Source: Gp6-AA40 sp035571515 (GTDB lineage Bacteria > Acidobacteriota > Vicinamibacteria > Vicinamibacterales > UBA2999). Taken from it: a DNA stretch of 64,000 bases. Position 1 is the first letter of the stretch; each line of letters begins with the position of its first letter. Location: NCBI GenBank assembly GCA_035571515.1, contig DATNCQ010000147.1, forward strand, positions 82,126-146,125, in the 5' to 3' direction. A program made the position numbers and the translations under genes. This document shows, piece by piece, positions 7,902 to 15,714 of this stretch. The notes beneath the pieces are model-generated. The model was not told where the DNA came from and made no database searches. It worked only from the letters and a program-made list of their open reading frames with translations.

Positions 7902-8999
7902 ATGGAACAGATCGATGCCGCCGTCATCGGCGGTGGAGTGGTGGGACTGGCGGCGGCGCTGGCGGTGGCGCGGAGAGGTCGCACCGTGTGCGTGCTCGAG
8001 AAGGAGCCGCGACCGGGCATGGCGACGAGCACGCACAACAGCCAGGTCATACATGCCGGCCTGTACTACCCCGCCGGTTCCCTGAAGGCGAAGCATTGCG
8101 TGAACGGCGCGCGAATGATGTACGAGTTCTGCGCCGCGCACGGAGTCCCGCATCGGCGGTGCGGCAAGCTGGTCGTCGCGCACGACGAGGCGGAGGTGCA
8201 CGGCCTCGAAGAGCTGCGAGCCAAGGGGATTGCCAACGGCGTCGAAGGGCTCGAGATCGTCGATGCGGCCTTCGTGCGCAAACGCGAGCCGCACGTCGAC
8301 GCCGTGGCCGCGCTGCTCTCGCCCAACTCGGGCATCCTCGAAGCGGAAGTGCTGGTGCGGACGCTCGCCCGGTTGATCGGCGAGGAGGGCGGCTACGTCC
8401 TCCCCGGCACCGCGTTCACCGCGGGCGAGCCGAACCGCGATGCGATCGAGCTGGTCACGCCATCGGAGCGCATTCACGCGCGCGCCGTCGTCAACGCGGC
8501 GGGGCTCTACGCGGACGACGTCTCTGCCGCGCTGGGCGGCTCGGCGTTCCGCATCTATCCGTGCCGCGGCGAGTACGCCGAGCTCGTGCCGTCCAGGCGT
8601 TCGCTTGCCAACGGTCTCGTCTACCCGCTGCCGCACACGCACAGCCTCGGCACGCACCTGAGCAAGACCATTCACGGCAACGTCACGCTCGGCCCGACCG
8701 CGCGCTTCCAGGATCGGAAAGACGACTACGAGCACGATCGGCTGCCGATCGAGTCGTTTCTCGAGCCCGCCCGCCGGCTGCTCCCCGAGTTGCAGCTGTC
8801 GGACCTGCGGCTGGGCGGCACCGGCATCCGGCCGAAGCTGCACGGGCCGGAGACGGCGTACGCCGATTTCCTGATCGCCAGAGACGAAAAATGCCCGCGC
8901 CTCGTGCAGGCAGCGGGCATCGAGTCTCCCGGATTGACCGCCTGCCTCGCCGTCGGCGAGCACGTGGCGGGGTTAGTCGAAGAAGTGCTCGCCGACTGA
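7902..8999 (+). CDS. lhgO: LhgO-type FAD-dependent L-2-hydroxyglutarate oxidase/dehydrogenase
   Basis: The family oxidises L-2-hydroxyglutarate to 2-oxoglutarate and passes electrons to oxygen or the membrane quinone pool. The 365-residue protein begins with the FAD Rossmann loop VIGGGVVGLAAA at residues 8-19, followed by the acidic end VLEKE and the family block STHNSQVIHAGLYY. Later come CGKLVVA, VNAAGLYADDVS, YPCRGEYAEL and a C-terminal GIESPGLTACLAVGE FAD loop. It is a lone plus-strand gene inside a minus-strand glycan locus and ends one base from the convergent glycosyltransferase gene. Its role is probably metabolic housekeeping. An oxidase for another 2-hydroxy acid cannot be excluded. 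Confidence 0.85.
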   Translation: MEQIDAAVIGGGVVGLAAALAVARRGRTVCVLEKEPRPGMATSTHNSQVIHAGLYYPAGSLKAKHCVNGARMMYEFCAAHGVPHRRCGKLVVAHDEAEVHGLEELRAKGIANGVEGLEIVDAAFVRKREPHVDAVAALLSPNSGILEAEVLVRTLARLIGEEGGYVLPGTAFTAGEPNRDAIELVTPSERIHARAVVNAAGLYADDVSAALGGSAFRIYPCRGEYAELVPSRRSLANGLVYPLPHTHSLGTHLSKTIHGNVTLGPTARFQDRKDDYEHDRLPIESFLEPARRLLPELQLSDLRLGGTGIRPKLHGPETAYADFLIARDEKCPRLVQAAGIESPGLTACLAVGEHVAGLVEEVLAD

Positions 9000-9000
9000 C

Positions 9001-9897
9001 CTACTGAACCTTTTGAACCTTGTTGAGCGCTGCAGCGATCAACTGCAGCCGGCAGCGCGTGTGCAGGATGGCGCGCGCGACCGCGCGCTTCGGGCTGAGC
9101 GGCGCGGGCGCGACGTGCGTCGCGTAGTACAGGTACGCGCTCTCGTGGAACGCGCGGATGGCGAAGGCGCGCGCGGTGCGGCTCGACTGGCCGACGCGGT
9201 GAATGGCGGTCGCGGCGGGCACGTAGCGGACGTGATACCCGCGCGCCCTGAGCCGCCGGCACAAGTCCGCATCCTCCCAGTAAAGGAAGAACCGCTCGTC
9301 GAAGCCGTTGACTGCCGCGAGCGCCTCCCGGCGCGCCAGCATGCAGGCGCCCGACAGCCAGTCGACGCCGACGCTCTCCTGGCCGCTGCGAATTGCCTCT
9401 TCGGTGACGACATTCCGCCTGGCGATCGGCAGGAACGGCACGGCCCGGCGCAGCATCGCAGTCCGTCCGAACAGGCCTGTCAGCATGTCCGGATCGCCGC
9501 GCGCGCTTCCCTGCACCGAGCCGTCCGGGTTGAGGATGCGCGGTCCGGCGATGGCGCACTGCGCGTGCGCGTCGAGCACCGCGCGCAGTGTGCCGATGGC
9601 GCCCGCCATCAGGCGGCAGTCGGGATTCATGATGAGGACGTACGGCGCCCTGGTCGCGGCAACACCCTGGTTGACGCCGCGGGCGAAGCCGGCGTTGGTG
9701 CTGTTGCCGATCAGCCTGACGTGGGCCGCGTGCGCCTCGACGGCCGCCGCGCTGCCGTCCGTCGACGCGTTGTCCACCACTACGCCTTCCCACGGGTGCC
9801 CGGCGAGCTCGTCCGAGATCGACCGCAGCGCGCGCTCGAGCTCCGCGCCCGCGTTGTAGTTGACCAGCACCGCCGCATAGCTCGGGTCCGAGGTCAT
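9001..9897 (-). CDS. Glycosyltransferase family 2 (rhamnosyltransferase-like)
   Basis: The 298-residue protein is a cytosolic inverting GT-A transferase. It has an AVLVNYNAGAELERAL start, VVDNASTDGS, the nucleotide-sugar and metal motif MNPDCRL, a GACMLARREA block and the ED motif of the base region in FFLYWEDADLC. This WbbL-like layout is common in rhamnosyltransferases. ATG at 9897 overlaps the stop of the next GT2 gene as ATGA, so the longer open frame to 9963 is rejected. Its last residues, KVQKVQ, come from a GGTTCAAAAGGTTCA tandem, which suggests that the C-terminus ends in a dispersed repeat. The sugar donor cannot be told. Confidence 0.85.
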   Translation of the reverse strand: MTSDPSYAAVLVNYNAGAELERALRSISDELAGHPWEGVVVDNASTDGSAAAVEAHAAHVRLIGNSTNAGFARGVNQGVAATRAPYVLIMNPDCRLMAGAIGTLRAVLDAHAQCAIAGPRILNPDGSVQGSARGDPDMLTGLFGRTAMLRRAVPFLPIARRNVVTEEAIRSGQESVGVDWLSGACMLARREALAAVNGFDERFFLYWEDADLCRRLRARGYHVRYVPAATAIHRVGQSSRTARAFAIRAFHESAYLYYATHVAPAPLSPKRAVARAILHTRCRLQLIAAALNKVQKVQ

Positions 9898-10898
9898 TTT
9901 TCGGCGACGCGTCCGCGCAGGTGCGCGTCGAACCGCTTCTCGCGCAGCTTGGTGGACAGCCACTTCGTGTCGAGCAGCGGCGCGATGTCGGACGTGGCGA
10001 CGCGGCGCGCGCGTTGAACGGCCGCGCGCTTGCGGAGCATCCGCGGCAGGCCGGCGACCGCCGCCGCCTTGGCACGCAGGTAGGGGCGCAGCATGCCCAT
10101 GCGGGCGAAGTGCACCCCCGCGGCAAGGTCATACACGACGTGGCCGGCCAGCGTCCGCAGCAGCAGGCTGCCGGGCGTGTCCTTGAAATACATCCACTCG
10201 AGATTGCGCTGCCCGTGGAACACCGAAAAGGGGCTGACGGTGCCGAGCGTGGCGCTGCCGACGTGCCGCACGACCGCGTCGGCCACGTAACGGCAGCGAT
10301 AGCCGCGCAGCCGGGCCCGATACGACAGGTCCACGTCCTCGTGCGACGCGAAGAAGTCTTCGTCGAACCCGCCGACCTCCTCGAACACCGCGCGCGGCAT
10401 CATGCAGGCCGCGCCGCAGACGCCGAACACTTCCTGCGGGACGGCCGCGGCCGACGCGGGCTCGCCATGGTGGCGCTTGAACGCGCCGCCCCAGCGCAGC
10501 ACGCCGTCGCCGGCGCTGTCGATCGTGTCCGGGTCGTGCATGTAGACGATGCGCGAGGTCACCAGCGCGAAGCCGTTCGCCTCGTCCACGCCGGACATCA
10601 GCGCCCGCAGCCACCGCGGATCGGCCGACGTGTCGTTGTTCAGGAACGCGACGAACCGGCCGCGCGCCTCGCGAACCCCCGCATTGTTGCCGCCGGCAAA
10701 GCCTCGGTTCTCCGCCAGGGTCACGAGCTTCACCCACGGATATCGGGTGCGTACGTGCTCCGCGGTGCCGTCGGTGGATCCGTTGTCCACGAGAATGGTC
10801 TCGACGCTCACGTCCTGCTGCGCCTCGACGGCCGAGAGGCACGTTTCGAGATGCTGACGTCCGTTCCAGGTCACGATGACGACCGAGACGTCAGGCAC
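9894..10898 (-). CDS. Glycosyltransferase family 2
   Basis: A 334-residue GT-A enzyme with VSVVIVTWNGRQHLE at the start, ILVDNGSTDGT, a catalytic-site FLNNDTS, CGAACMMPRAVFEEVGG and the acceptor-side FFASHEDVDLSYR. It belongs to the same WbbL-like group as its downstream neighbour but is not a close copy. The C-terminal 80 residues are Arg/Lys-rich (LRKRAAVQRARR), which would favour attachment to the inner membrane face. It overlaps the GT4 gene upstream by 8 bases and the next GT2 by 4, so the three are translated as a set and probably add consecutive sugars. Confidence 0.85.
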   Translation of the reverse strand: MPDVSVVIVTWNGRQHLETCLSAVEAQQDVSVETILVDNGSTDGTAEHVRTRYPWVKLVTLAENRGFAGGNNAGVREARGRFVAFLNNDTSADPRWLRALMSGVDEANGFALVTSRIVYMHDPDTIDSAGDGVLRWGGAFKRHHGEPASAAAVPQEVFGVCGAACMMPRAVFEEVGGFDEDFFASHEDVDLSYRARLRGYRCRYVADAVVRHVGSATLGTVSPFSVFHGQRNLEWMYFKDTPGSLLLRTLAGHVVYDLAAGVHFARMGMLRPYLRAKAAAVAGLPRMLRKRAAVQRARRVATSDIAPLLDTKWLSTKLREKRFDAHLRGRVAEK

Positions 10899-12012
10899 GC
10901 GCCGCCTCGCGATAGACGTTCAGCGTCAGCCGTGCGGTCCGTTGCCAGGTGAACGTCGCGGCGCGGGCGAGCCCGCGCGCCCGCAGGTCGCCGCGCAGCG
11001 CCTCGTCGTTGACGATGCGGATGATCGCCTCACGCCAGGCGGACACATCGCGCGCGTCGAGCAGCAGCCCGGCGCCGCCGAGCACTTCCGGAATCGACGC
11101 CTCGTGCGAGGCCAGCACCGGGGTGCCGCTGGCCATCGCCTCGACGAGCGGCAGGCCGAAGCCTTCGTAGAGCGACGGGTAGACGAGCGCGGTTGCACCG
11201 CGGTAGAGCGCATGGACGCGATCCTCGCTCACGGGACCGAGCGCGACGACCGCTTCCGGGCTTCCGGCCTCCGCTGCCATCGCGCACAGTCCTTCGCTCA
11301 TCCCGCGATCGACGCCGGCCAGCACCAGCGACATCGCGGCCGCCGCGCCGAAGTGCCGCCGCGCCTCGAGCACCGCGTCGACGACGAGCGGCAGGTTGCG
11401 CCGCTCGTGAATGTCGCCGACGTGCAGGAGGTACGGTTCGGTGACGTCCGCCGGCAGGTCCAGCGCGACGTTCGGATCGCCGGCGCCGAACGTGCCGTGC
11501 ACGCCGAGCGGCGCGACCGTGATGCGCTCGAGGGGAATCCCGTACGCCGCCGCAATCTCGGACGCCGAGAAGGCGGAGTCGGTCAGCACGCGCGAGGCCG
11601 ACCTCGCGCTGCGCCGGTAAAAGTACCGCCGCAGCCGGTCGCGGCGATACGGATACCACTCCGGGTGGGTCTCGTAGCTGACGTCGTGAATCGTGAGGAC
11701 GACGGGAACGCCGGCCCAGAACGGAGCGGTGTAGGCGGGAGCGTGAATGACGTTGACGCGCGCGCGGCGGGCCGTGCGCGGCAGTCCGATCAGCGTCCAG
11801 CCGGCGTTAGTGGGGGGATGCGTCGACTCGGAGATGCGTTCGAGGCCCTGGGGGATGTGCGCCGGATCGCCGCCGAGCGCGACGATCTCGAGCGGCTCGC
11901 CGAGCGCGACGAGCGCGCGAACCAGCTCCGTCGAATAGCGGCGGACGCCGGCGGCGGGAGAACTGAAGCCACGGCCATCGAAACCGACACGCAGGACGGG
12001 ACGGTAATTCAA
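10891..12012 (-). CDS. Glycosyltransferase family 4 (GT-B)
   Basis: This is a retaining GT-B transferase of about 373 residues. It shows the N-terminal FDGRGFSSPAAGVRRY acceptor loop, VIHAPAYTAPF, LTIHDVSYETHPEW, TVAPLGV, LHVGDIHERRN, and the C-terminal donor-binding VYPSLYEGFGLPLVEAMA with the E(x7)E pattern, then VLASHEASIPEV. The start is uncertain. The minus strand has only TTG codons here, one at 12012 and one at 12033 inside an AAAATGC repeat tract, and I give the shorter. None has a clear ribosome-binding site. The gene follows the fused initiating transferase with a 100-base repeat-filled gap. Confidence 0.85.
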   Translation of the reverse strand: MNYRPVLRVGFDGRGFSSPAAGVRRYSTELVRALVALGEPLEIVALGGDPAHIPQGLERISESTHPPTNAGWTLIGLPRTARRARVNVIHAPAYTAPFWAGVPVVLTIHDVSYETHPEWYPYRRDRLRRYFYRRSARSASRVLTDSAFSASEIAAAYGIPLERITVAPLGVHGTFGAGDPNVALDLPADVTEPYLLHVGDIHERRNLPLVVDAVLEARRHFGAAAAMSLVLAGVDRGMSEGLCAMAAEAGSPEAVVALGPVSEDRVHALYRGATALVYPSLYEGFGLPLVEAMASGTPVLASHEASIPEVLGGAGLLLDARDVSAWREAIIRIVNDEALRGDLRARGLARAATFTWQRTARLTLNVYREAARA

Positions 12013-12135
12013 AATGCAAAATGCAAAATGCAAACCCGACGCAGCGTCGACCCCCGTGGGTGAACGTCGCCGCGCCTTTCACGACATTGATTCGAATCGT
12101 GCAGGGTTTGCATGTTGCATTTTGCATTTTGCATT
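12011..12135. repeat. Large inverted repeat built from AAAATGC tandems
   Basis: The left arm (12011-12037) holds three AAAATGC units ending in AAACCC. The right arm (12104-12135) is nearly its exact reverse complement, GGGTTTGCATGTTGC and onward. About 66 bases separate them. The arms could pair in RNA into a long, AT-rich stem in the gap between two minus-strand genes. The left arm runs into the start of the GT4 gene. It has no open frame, no transposase and no target-site duplication that I can see. Confidence 0.85.
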
Positions 12136-12146
12136 AACCGGCGCCG

Positions 12147-13934
12147 CTACGTAATGCTCATGTTCAGCCGGCGGACCGGACACTCGAGCGTCGCGCAGAC
12201 CTGCCGGATGGTGCGCTCGATGTGGCCGTTGATCGACGGGCTGCTCAGGATCACTTCATCGACCCGGTACTTCCGCATCGTCGATTCCAGCTCGTCCAGC
12301 GCGCCGCGCACGGGGACGCCGACGATCCACCGCCGCGCCTTCGTCGGGTCGTCGTCGATGAAGGCGACCGGGTTCATGCTCCAGTGCGGGTTGGCGCGCA
12401 TCTCGCGGACGATCAGCTGGCCGAACGCCCCCGCGCCGTAGACGAGCACGCGGCGGCTCCGCTTGCTGCGCGACGCCGTCACCAGGCTCATGCTCCGGAA
12501 CGAGGCGCGGGTGGCGACGATCGCAATCGTCAGCAGCATCGCGTCCGTGATGAAGACGACGCGCGAGAAGCCCTCGAAGCGGTAGAAGTACGCGGCCGCC
12601 AGCACCGACAGCACCGATCCCGTCAGCACGCCGCGCAGCACCACCACCATGTCCCGCAGGCTGAACGTCTCCCACGACCGCTGATACAGACCCGAACCGT
12701 AGAGCGAAGCCAGCTTGCAGCCGAGCACGACGGGCAACGACGCGGTGAAATACGGCAGGAACTGATCGAGCGCCTCGCCCTCGAACCGGAAACGATACGC
12801 GAAGTAGTAGCAGGCCACGATCAGCACGAGGTCGAGCATCACCTCGGCGGCGTGCCACCGGAACGTCAGGTCCTTGAGCAGCGGTGCGAACGGCGACCGC
12901 TGCAGCGCCTTGAAATCCTCTGCCTTGTAGGCGGGCACGCGGGCGAGATAGATGCCGACCAGGAACACCACCACGCCGAACAGCGCGGCCAGCGGGATCA
13001 TCTGCTCGACGCCGCCCACCGTGAGCGCCCAGGCGGTCAGCCCACCCACGATGCCCTGCAGGTAGAGGATGCGGACGGCACTCCGCTCGGAGAAGCCGAG
13101 CGACACCAGGCGGTGCGAGACGTGATCGGTGCCGCCGCGCGTCGCGCTGTGCCCGGCCAGGCGGCGAAGCACCAGCACGAAGGCGGTGTCGAAGAGCGGC
13201 GCGATGAGAATCATCACGATGAGGACGGACGTCCACGGGAACGTGGTCGTTTCCTTCAGCACCGGCACGAGCGACGCGCCGGCGATGACGGCCCCGATGA
13301 ACAGGCTGCCGCAGTCGCCCATGAAGAGGCGCGCGGGGGGACGGTTCCAGTAGAGAAAGCCGAGCAGCGCGCCGCACAGCGCCACCAGGAGCAGCAGGAC
13401 CGGGGCGCCGAGCGCGCCCGCCAGCAGCCACGCGAGAAACGCGGCGGCAATCAACGCCACGCCGGCCGCGAGGCCGTCCATGTTGTCGAGCAGGTTGAAC
13501 GCGTGACAGACGCCCGCGAACCACACGGTGGCGACCACCGTGTACGTCCACGGCAAGGCGTTGTCGGGCCGCCGCGCCAGCGAGAACACGAGGAAGGCGC
13601 CGATGATGAGCGAGGAGACGAGCTTGGCGAGCGGCGACAGCTGGACGCGGTCGTCGAGCACCCCGACGACGAACATCGCGACCGCCGCGAACAGGACGGG
13701 CAACCACGTGGCCGGCAACACCCCCGCGCTGACATGCGACGTGGTCGCCCCGACGCCGACGAGCGCCCCCATCGCGATCGCGAGGCCGCCCATCGTCGGC
13801 GTCGGCGCGTCGTGCCAGCGGTCGGCCCGCGGCGGCACGACCGCGCCGAGGGCGGGCGCGAGGCGGCGCACGAAGGCGCACAGCGCCGCCGATGCCGACA
13901 GCGACAGGAGAAACGCGAGCAGGTAGTAGATCAC
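12147..13934 (-). CDS. Fused MraY/WecA-type glycosyl-1-phosphate transferase with FlaA1-like NAD-binding module
   Basis: The 595-residue membrane protein has two parts. Residues 1-330 or so form a polytopic WecA/MraY-like transferase (about 10 membrane segments) that would load a sugar-1-phosphate from a UDP-sugar onto undecaprenyl phosphate. Its motifs are PTPTMGGLAI, VVGVLDDR, FNLLDNMDGLAAG and RLFMGDCGSLFIG. Residues 350-595 resemble the N-terminal half of FlaA1/CapD-type proteins: four or so membrane segments (YYFAYRFRFEGEALD) followed by a Rossmann nucleotide-binding domain (VLVYGAGAFGQLIVREM). The SDR dehydratase domain normally following in CapD is missing. This could couple priming to sensing or holding the nucleotide sugar, but its catalytic role is unknown. 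Confidence 0.85.
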   Translation of the reverse strand: MIYYLLAFLLSLSASAALCAFVRRLAPALGAVVPPRADRWHDAPTPTMGGLAIAMGALVGVGATTSHVSAGVLPATWLPVLFAAVAMFVVGVLDDRVQLSPLAKLVSSLIIGAFLVFSLARRPDNALPWTYTVVATVWFAGVCHAFNLLDNMDGLAAGVALIAAAFLAWLLAGALGAPVLLLLVALCGALLGFLYWNRPPARLFMGDCGSLFIGAVIAGASLVPVLKETTTFPWTSVLIVMILIAPLFDTAFVLVLRRLAGHSATRGGTDHVSHRLVSLGFSERSAVRILYLQGIVGGLTAWALTVGGVEQMIPLAALFGVVVFLVGIYLARVPAYKAEDFKALQRSPFAPLLKDLTFRWHAAEVMLDLVLIVACYYFAYRFRFEGEALDQFLPYFTASLPVVLGCKLASLYGSGLYQRSWETFSLRDMVVVLRGVLTGSVLSVLAAAYFYRFEGFSRVVFITDAMLLTIAIVATRASFRSMSLVTASRSKRSRRVLVYGAGAFGQLIVREMRANPHWSMNPVAFIDDDPTKARRWIVGVPVRGALDELESTMRKYRVDEVILSSPSINGHIERTIRQVCATLECPVRRLNMSIT

Positions 13935-13947
13935 GTGCAGCCGGCAG

Positions 13948-13965
13948 GTCCGCCTACAGGCGGAC
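13948..13965. repeat. REP-like palindrome with a stop codon in its loop
   Basis: GTCCGCCTACAGGCGGAC is an 8-bp perfect stem with a 2-base loop. The TAG stop of the capsule-synthesis-like gene (13956-13954 on the minus strand) lies across its centre, so the protein ends in residues encoded by the repeat (GVRL). No T-run follows. It resembles the hairpin at 4471-4486. Confidence 0.75.
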
Positions 13966-15714
13966 GCCGCCGATGTTGGCGGAATGCAGCCCGGTTTGCT
14001 TCTCGGTCGAGTCGGGCTTCAGCCGGACCCGCCGCTCGCGAAGCACGAACGGCGCTTTGGTCAGGATGCCCTCGCAGATCGTGTCGAGGCCGTGCGACGC
14101 GCCGGGCAGCAGCTGCTGCAGCCGCTCCAGCTTGAGCCGGTAGGTCGGATAGCCCGCCTTCGGCTCGATGAACGGCAGCGGAATCATCCGGTTGAAGAAG
14201 AAGTGATACGCGTAGCGGCGGGCGCGTGCCAGCTGCGAGTCGGACAGCCGCTCCTTGAACGGCAGCTGCGCCAGCAGCCGGAAGTACTCCCCGGGCGAGC
14301 GGGCGTCGAGCGTGATGCCCTTGTTCCTGATCCACGCTTCGCCGGCGACGATGACGGGAAGACCCACGCTCGTGAGCTCGACGCCCATCTTCGTGCCGTA
14401 GATGATCGCGGAGTTGCAGAGCGACATCAGCGCGTAGGTGCTCAACCCGCTCTCGGGCGGGACGACGATGATGTTCGGCGCCAGGCGCGGGAGGCGCTTG
14501 CGCACCTCGGCGAGAATCGGTTGACGCGAGGGCGGGAAGCCGCTGATTTCCGCCGGGTGCACGCGAATGAGGAGCTGGAGATCGGGGCGGGTCGCGAAGT
14601 ACTCGCACGTCTGCACCAGCCACTCGAGCATGTTCGGAAACGCCTTCGCCGGATAGTGCAGCTGGGCGTCCCACGACACGTTGGTGAGGAGGCCGATCGC
14701 CGGCTTGTCCGGATCCAGGCCGATGCGCCTGGCGATCTCTCTCGGGTCCTGGCTCGTGGGCCGGTGGAAGACGATCCAGTCGAACAGGCCTTCGCGCCGG
14801 CTGCCGAGGTACTGCATCAGCTCGCGGTCCCGCGCCGGCGTGAGCTCGAGATGCTCCCAGTGTTCGCGCGGCTCGTCGAGCAGCGTGTGATGGTACGTGT
14901 CGTCGTGGCTGAAGATGAAGCGCCGCTTGCGGTAGGCGACGTTCCAGTTCGACACGTGGACGCGCTCCTGGCGCGCGACCTCGCCGACGATCCCCCACGG
15001 CACGTAGATGCCGTGCGTGAAGACCGCCGCGGTGAAGGCGACGCTGCGGACGAGCCGCCGCGATGCGAACGCGGTGAGCAGCGCCGACTCGAGGTAGCGG
15101 CGCAGGATCGCCTCGCCCAGCGGCTCGTCCGCGAGCGAGCCGCTCGCGAAGAAGCGGAGTGCGCCCGCGTGCGCGTGCTCGCCGATGTTCAGCCCGTCGA
15201 AGGTGCACGCCTCGACGTCGGCCGCCGGGATCGTCGATGCGATGCGTCGAGCTTCATCGCGCTCCTCGGCGGTGAGCCAGTCCGACATGCGGTGAATCTT
15301 CAGGCCGAGCGTCTTGTAGACGTTCTCGGCCGGCCAGCTGCAGTCGCGGCACAGATCGCGCGAGGGGCCATGCTGCACGAACTGCCGCAGATCTGGATAG
15401 ATCGACGCCTCGCATTCGGCGCAGGCGGTCATCGAACCGTCGCAGAGCAGCGCGTGGACCTCGGCGCCGCGGAAGGTCAGCGCGACGGCGAGCGCGCTTT
15501 CGAGCGTCACCGCGTGCGCGTAGGAGCCGATGGCGGTCGCCATCAGCACGCGCGGCCCGCCCTGGGCGGCGGCACGCGCGGACGTCCAGAGCGCGCGGTC
15601 GGCTTCCACCGCGGCATTCCAGTCGGGGTACGCGTCGCGCCGCGCGTGGTACCAGCGCCGCGCCAGACGCGTTGTCCGCCAGAGCGACGGGAACTTCCGG
15701 ATGAAGTGCTTCAC
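13954..15714 (-). CDS. Capsule polysaccharide synthesis-like GT-B protein
   Basis: The 586-residue protein resembles Capsule_synth and surface-carbohydrate transferases. Its N-terminal half opens with a basic segment and carries a cluster of cysteines (TACAECEASIY, SRDLCRDCSWP). Its C-terminal half has LLTNVSWD, LLIRVHPAE, VVPPESGLSTYALM and the donor-site-like SAIIYGTKMGVELTSVGLPV, followed by VIVAGEAW. This layout fits a cytosolic Kdo- or sugar-transferring enzyme working on the lipid-linked or capsular chain. The final 25 residues (RVRLKPDSTEKQ, then ending GGVRL) look repeat-derived, not part of the fold. It overlaps the HAD gene by 4 bases (ATGA). Confidence 0.65.
   Translation of the reverse strand: MKHFIRKFPSLWRTTRLARRWYHARRDAYPDWNAAVEADRALWTSARAAAQGGPRVLMATAIGSYAHAVTLESALAVALTFRGAEVHALLCDGSMTACAECEASIYPDLRQFVQHGPSRDLCRDCSWPAENVYKTLGLKIHRMSDWLTAEERDEARRIASTIPAADVEACTFDGLNIGEHAHAGALRFFASGSLADEPLGEAILRRYLESALLTAFASRRLVRSVAFTAAVFTHGIYVPWGIVGEVARQERVHVSNWNVAYRKRRFIFSHDDTYHHTLLDEPREHWEHLELTPARDRELMQYLGSRREGLFDWIVFHRPTSQDPREIARRIGLDPDKPAIGLLTNVSWDAQLHYPAKAFPNMLEWLVQTCEYFATRPDLQLLIRVHPAEISGFPPSRQPILAEVRKRLPRLAPNIIVVPPESGLSTYALMSLCNSAIIYGTKMGVELTSVGLPVIVAGEAWIRNKGITLDARSPGEYFRLLAQLPFKERLSDSQLARARRYAYHFFFNRMIPLPFIEPKAGYPTYRLKLERLQQLLPGASHGLDTICEGILTKAPFVLRERRVRLKPDSTEKQTGLHSANIGGVRL

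Noticed and set aside
12011..12135. CRISPR-like array
   Set aside because: The repeat units are seven bases with no spacers, arranged as two inverted arms; no cas gene is near.
12222..14135. 637-codon plus-strand open frame opposite the fused MraY-like gene
   Set aside because: Composition is Arg/Glu/His-rich and repetitive with no recognisable motif; it is the antisense of a clear membrane protein gene.
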